DNA of 17,002 nucleotides from Spirosoma sp. (GTDB lineage Bacteria; Bacteroidota; Bacteroidia; Cytophagales; Spirosomataceae): the NCBI GenBank assembly GCA_028288385.1, contig JAQBNX010000073.1, forward strand, positions 1 through 17,002. The letters are read 5' to 3'. Positions 14,297 to 17,002 of this stretch are shown one piece after another. A program made the translations under genes and the position numbers. The first letter of the stretch is position 1. Each line of letters opens with the position of its first letter. The notes below the pieces were generated by a model. The model was not told the DNA's origin. It ran no database searches and worked only from the letters and a program-made list of their open reading frames with translations.

Positions 14297-14362
14297 GACG
14301 TAATAAAGCCTCCGTGATTAATGAGGCAGGAACCGGATGCGCCTACCCAGAGTTTGCCCCCT

Positions 14363-15511
14363 ATGAAGTTTCTTAAACGACTGATGATTACCACCACACT
14401 TATTCTCTTGTCACTGGCTATTTTGGGTTATCTTTTTATGCAACAGGCCCCGTTTGGCTCCGACCCCGCCAACAATCGATTAACACGAATTAGGCAATCC
14501 AAAAATTACCGGGACGGCTCCTTTCAGAACCTGTCGCCAACGGACGTAATGGCCAAGGGCGTACCACCCACCAAGATGATACGCGATTACCTGAACAAAT
14601 CGCCCGAAAACACCCCAAAAACTCCGTTGCCATCCGTTAAAACCGACCTTATTAGCTTACCCGACCAACTTCCAACGCTGGTTTGGTTCGGGCATTCGTC
14701 GTACCTGATTAAGACAAACGGACTTACCATGTTGATGGACCCGGTGTTTAGTGGGTATGCATCGCCGGTGTCGTTTTTTGGCAAGTCGTTTCCCGGTTCA
14801 GATGTCTATAGTGTAGCCGACATGCCTACTATTGACTTTCTCATCCTGTCGCACGACCACAACGACCATCTGGATTATAAAACCATTACGTCCCTCATTC
14901 CAAAAGTAAAGAAGTTTTACACGGCTCTCGGCGTGGGTGCTCACCTCGAGCGCTGGGGCGTTCCGGCCGACCGGATTGTGGAGTTCGACTGGTGGGAAGG
15001 GGGCCAGATAGCCCCCGGCATTACGTTGACGGCTACCCCGGCCCGGCACTTTTCGGGACGTAGTCTGGCACGCGGCAAAACCCTCTGGGCATCGTATGTC
15101 CTCAATCTTCCAGGCTATACCCTGTTTTTAGGGGGCGATTCGGGCTATGATACGCACTTCCGGGCCATTGGCGATAAATACGGTCCGTTCGATCTGGCCA
15201 TTCTCGAGTGCGGGCAGTACAACACAGACTGGCCCCTCATCCATATGTTCCCCGAAGAAGTCGTGACGGCGGCTCAGGATTTGCGGGCTAAAACCTTATT
15301 GCCGGTGCACTGGGGTAAATTTGCGCTGGCCTACCACGCCTGGAACGAACCGATCCAACGGGTTACCAAGCGCGCAGCCGAAGTTAAACTGAGCGTAACG
15401 ACGCCCAAAATAGGTGAGCCGATCATGATTGGGTCGGCCCATTATCCACAGGCAGTTTGGTGGGAGACCGGCACAGAAGCCCATTCCAGTGCCTTATTGG
15501 AAAAAGAGTAA
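14363..15511 (+). CDS. MBL-fold metallohydrolase, NAPE-PLD-like, N-terminally anchored
   Basis: An ATG at 14321 is in frame, but ATG 14363 begins directly with a basic-hydrophobic anchor (MKFLKRLMITTTLILLSLAILGYLF), so it is preferred; 382 residues. The metallo-beta-lactamase di-zinc site is complete: HDHNDH at 164-169, H229 in PARHFSGR, D259 in LGGDSGYD and H316 in PVHWGKF. Surrounding signatures HSSYLI (111-116), MDPVFS (125-130) and HMFPEE (294-299) are those of the NAPE-phospholipase-D-like / UlaG-like group. The anchor suggests the enzyme sits at the inner membrane facing the periplasm, or is a poorly cleaved secreted protein. A lipid phosphodiesterase or lactonase role is possible; no substrate is shown. 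It stands alone, divergent from the pterin operon and convergent with the RES toxin gene. Confidence 0.92.
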   Translation: MKFLKRLMITTTLILLSLAILGYLFMQQAPFGSDPANNRLTRIRQSKNYRDGSFQNLSPTDVMAKGVPPTKMIRDYLNKSPENTPKTPLPSVKTDLISLPDQLPTLVWFGHSSYLIKTNGLTMLMDPVFSGYASPVSFFGKSFPGSDVYSVADMPTIDFLILSHDHNDHLDYKTITSLIPKVKKFYTALGVGAHLERWGVPADRIVEFDWWEGGQIAPGITLTATPARHFSGRSLARGKTLWASYVLNLPGYTLFLGGDSGYDTHFRAIGDKYGPFDLAILECGQYNTDWPLIHMFPEEVVTAAQDLRAKTLLPVHWGKFALAYHAWNEPIQRVTKRAAEVKLSVTTPKIGEPIMIGSAHYPQAVWWETGTEAHSSALLEKE

Positions 15512-15551
15512 CAGGCCCTTTCTCCGGTTTTAACAGAGTAGGTCGATGCTG

Positions 15552-16076
15552 TTATCCTTTCGTTGCGGGGGTAATGTCATCAACATTGCGCCACAGCCTA
15601 GGCTCAACCGGGAACCGTTCACTTTTCACTACGCGAATGTCTTTGAAGGAAGGGTGAGCGGGGTGAATTAGGTAGTTGACCGACATGGGCACCACTACCG
15701 ACGGTACCGCAGCAACCAGTGTCTTCGGCTGGTTGAGCCAGTCGAGCAAAATCCACTGCGTCCGTTCGTAGCTTTCCTCATTCCAATACGGCGGTAATAC
15801 ATCCAGTGGATGGTGCGTTACGTTATCCGGTGAATCGGCAGCATCGTCATAGTGTCCCGGCAGTTCAAGGGTAAACAGATATAGCGCGGAGAGTTTTTCA
15901 TACCTGATTTGGGGCTGATGAACCAGCGACTCAACCAGGGCCAGGGCTGGTGAGGAAGTTGTATAGAGCAGGGGATAGCCTTTTGGATTCCAGCGGCCAC
16001 CGAATAGCCTTGCCCCTTCTGTAGACAGTGGTTCGTGAATGTATTTTGCCTTTACGGTGCGGTAAACGGTCAGCAT
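15552..16076 (-). CDS. RES-domain toxin of a type II toxin-antitoxin system
   Basis: A 174-residue RES-domain protein (named for conserved Arg, Glu, Ser). The fold resembles ADP-ribosyltransferases, and characterised members degrade cellular NAD+ to stop growth. Active-site residues are present: R28 in GGRWNPKG, Y38 in LLYTTSS and E49 in ALALVES, spaced like the catalytic residues described for the Pseudomonas putida RES toxin. The later segment VNYLIHPAHPSF is also typical. It lies 18 bases downstream of the antitoxin gene, with a GGGAG-type ribosome-binding sequence about ten bases before the ATG (16074-16076), so both are made from one transcript with antitoxin first. There is no truncation or loss of active-site residues, so the toxin appears functional. 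Confidence 0.93.
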   Translation of the reverse strand: MLTVYRTVKAKYIHEPLSTEGARLFGGRWNPKGYPLLYTTSSPALALVESLVHQPQIRYEKLSALYLFTLELPGHYDDAADSPDNVTHHPLDVLPPYWNEESYERTQWILLDWLNQPKTLVAAVPSVVVPMSVNYLIHPAHPSFKDIRVVKSERFPVEPRLWRNVDDITPATKG

Positions 16077-16094
16077 GCCGGTTTGTCTTCTCCC

Positions 16095-16505
16095 CTACCC
16101 AACAATGCCGTGTTCGATCCGTCCCAGCACGTCGTCTACCAGACCAAAGCCCGTTGTGGTGTCTAGTAAACTCAGGGGCGACTGGCTGTTCAGTTCCCGA
16201 ATGGGCGACCGTAGCCACTCAGCCAGCGTTTCGCTGTCATCATCGAACACGCCGAGGCCATGCCGGAGCAGGTTAGCCAGCAGTAACAGGCGTTCGGATG
16301 CATCGCGCGCCAGCCCATCGTCTGCTTTAAGCCGATGCAGGTTACGTACCGACATATTTAATATTCTGGCCATTTCAATATCGGTCAGTCCTACCAGATG
16401 GGCCACCTTATCGGCCTCTGACCGAAACACACCCTGGCGAGATTTATCAATCACCGTATAGGGGGCATAAACGGCGGTGTCAGGGGGGAGTGTCGTATAA
16501 GCCAT
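16095..16505 (-). CDS. Xre/MbcA/ParS-type antitoxin (DUF2384) of the RES toxin
   Basis: A 136-residue antitoxin. Residues 32-65 form an Xre-like helix-turn-helix (KVAHLVGLTDIEMARILNMS, then VRNLHRLKADD). The C-terminal part is the DUF2384 toxin-binding domain: SERLLLLANLL, WLRSPIRELNSQSPLSLLDT and VDDVLGRIEHGI, with the C-terminal end that in related complexes reaches into the toxin active site. It neutralises the RES NAD+-degrading toxin and probably represses its own operon. The start ATG (16503-16505) is inside a large inverted repeat that is the likely operator. No other in-frame ATG lies before the HTH, so the start is fairly secure. Gene order antitoxin then toxin is normal for this family. 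Confidence 0.94.
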   Translation of the reverse strand: MAYTTLPPDTAVYAPYTVIDKSRQGVFRSEADKVAHLVGLTDIEMARILNMSVRNLHRLKADDGLARDASERLLLLANLLRHGLGVFDDDSETLAEWLRSPIRELNSQSPLSLLDTTTGFGLVDDVLGRIEHGIVG

Positions 16506-16548
16506 GTTGCAGTTGTGGTATTATTGCACCACCACAACTGCAATATGG
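16502..16548. promoter_or_regulatory. Probable Xre-RES operator palindrome overlapping the antitoxin start
   Basis: Arms at 16502-16519 and 16531-16548 are reverse complements over 18 positions with one mismatch; the inner 13 bp (TTGCAGTTGTGGT / ACCACAACTGCAA) are perfect. The spacer is 11 bases. The left arm includes the antitoxin start codon. Position and symmetry fit binding of the HTH antitoxin complex for autorepression. Confidence 0.7.
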
Positions 16549-16577
16549 CACGCATCGTTCAATTTCACAAGCGGCAC

Positions 16578-16606
16578 CGGTTAAATGATGTGTTCAGCGG
16601 TTAAAT
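16578..16606 (+). repeat. Direct repeat CGGTTAAAT (two copies, 20 bases apart)
   Basis: Identical nonamers at 16578-16586 and 16598-16606, exactly 20 bases start to start (about two helical turns), in the divergent region between the antitoxin and the OsmC-family gene. The spacing suits a regulator binding one face of the DNA upstream of the OsmC-family gene, but chance is possible. Confidence 0.3.
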
Positions 16607-16717
16607 CAACTGAATCAGGCAAAACTGCGGGAGAAACTAAAACAAAAACCGGCCGGAAGGTCTTATCAAAAAGTTGTTATCAGGAAGTTATACGTAACGT
16701 TAATCAACCCAGTAATT

Positions 16718-17002
16718 ATGGCAGGAATTAAGCGTACATCCCAGGCCGTTTGGAACGGTTCGGGCATGGAAGGCAGTGGGGCTCTCTCATCGACAAGCGG
16801 TGTCTTAAATAAAACACCGTATTCATTTAAATCCCGTTTTCAGAACGAGGATGGTAAAGCAGGTACAAACCCCGAAGAACTGATTGCCGCAGCCCACGCC
16901 GGTTGCTACGCCATGCAGTTAAGCTTTATGTTGACCGGCGCGGGTTTTGCCCCTACTTCATTAGATGCCAAAGCAACTGTTGAGATGGAGCAGGTGGACG
17001 GC
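16718..17002 (+). CDS. OsmC-family peroxiredoxin (3' end beyond window)
   Basis: The first 95 residues are present and the gene runs off the right edge. The N-terminal half of an OsmC-type thiol peroxidase is clear: AVWNG strand, then FKSRF with R40, and the helix TNPEELIAAAHAGCYAMQLS at 50-69 carrying the peroxidatic cysteine C63 and the conserved E54. The missing part should hold the second cysteine. OsmC proteins reduce organic hydroperoxides in the cytoplasm and are induced by osmotic or oxidative stress. The ATG at 16718 matches the usual OsmC length before the first conserved strand. It is divergent from the toxin-antitoxin operon and separated from its operator by about 170 bases. Confidence 0.93.
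   Translation, partial: MAGIKRTSQAVWNGSGMEGSGALSSTSGVLNKTPYSFKSRFQNEDGKAGTNPEELIAAAHAGCYAMQLSFMLTGAGFAPTSLDAKATVEMEQVDG

Larger units (their letters stand above)
14056..14362. other. Intergenic region between the divergent pterin operon and MBL-fold gene
   Basis: About 307 bases with no supported gene, expected to hold promoters for both directions. Visible elements: a small dyad ATCGAA-AAAGG-TTCGAT at 14067-14083 in the probable leader of the PTPS-like gene; a 10-bp inverted repeat at 14206-14239 (listed separately); a -7-like box at 14289-14296 for the plus-strand gene; and an in-frame upstream ATG at 14321 that would add 14 residues to the MBL protein. No RNA gene is recognisable. Confidence 0.6.

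Noticed and set aside
1..17002. Frequent TACGTA hexamers
   Set aside because: Most lie in coding sequence as Tyr-Val or similar codon pairs in various frames; no regular spacing or intergenic clustering.
1..17002. CRISPR arrays, tRNA genes, insertion sequences
   Set aside because: No regularly spaced repeats, cloverleaf-like segments or transposase-type proteins were found on either strand.

Overview
The window looks like a chromosomal segment from a Bacteroidota bacterium of the Cytophagales, most like Spirosoma and its relatives. This placement is inferred from overall gene content, moderate GC, weak Shine-Dalgarno signals, two exact matches to the Bacteroidota -7 element TAnnTTTG, and families common in that group (DUF3179, DUF2490, exported DsrE, PQQ dehydrogenase with haem, RES/Xre). 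No rRNA, tRNA, CRISPR array, transposase or integrase was seen.

Layout. Positions 1-425 (minus strand) hold the start of a fumarylacetoacetate-hydrolase-family gene cut by the window edge. Positions 646-7490 hold a plus-strand run of six genes, all with export signals or membrane segments: a PQQ dehydrogenase with an internal c-type haem domain, a DUF3179 membrane protein, a DUF2490 protein, a dihaem cytochrome c resembling thiosulfate dehydrogenase TsdA, an exported DsrE-family protein, and a PhoD-like metallophosphatase lipoprotein. Together they suggest periplasmic oxidation of an organic substrate and possibly of thiosulfate, with electrons passed to the respiratory chain.

Positions 7491 to about 9520 are clearly more AT-rich. 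They carry an unrecognised 417-residue protein (possible EVE/PUA-like N-terminus and a possible degenerate PD-(D/E)XK nuclease core) and a small ICMT/PEMT-type membrane methyltransferase. This is the best candidate for an acquired, undescribed gene. Positions 9626-12031 hold a GlcD-type FAD oxidoreductase and a GH43-like protein, ending in a hairpin shared with the convergent next gene.

Positions 12136-14055 (minus strand) form a pterin operon: 6-pyruvoyl-tetrahydropterin-synthase-like gene, folE (overlapping it), then an SDR-family gene. The order suggests synthesis of a biopterin-like reduced pterin. A perfect 29-bp inverted repeat starts at the folE stop codon and ends four bases before the SDR start. 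Positions 14363-15511 hold an NAPE-PLD-like metallo-beta-lactamase-fold hydrolase with an N-terminal membrane anchor. Positions 15552-16505 (minus strand) are a complete Xre-RES toxin-antitoxin pair with a large palindrome overlapping the antitoxin start codon. From 16718 an OsmC-family peroxidase gene runs off the right end.
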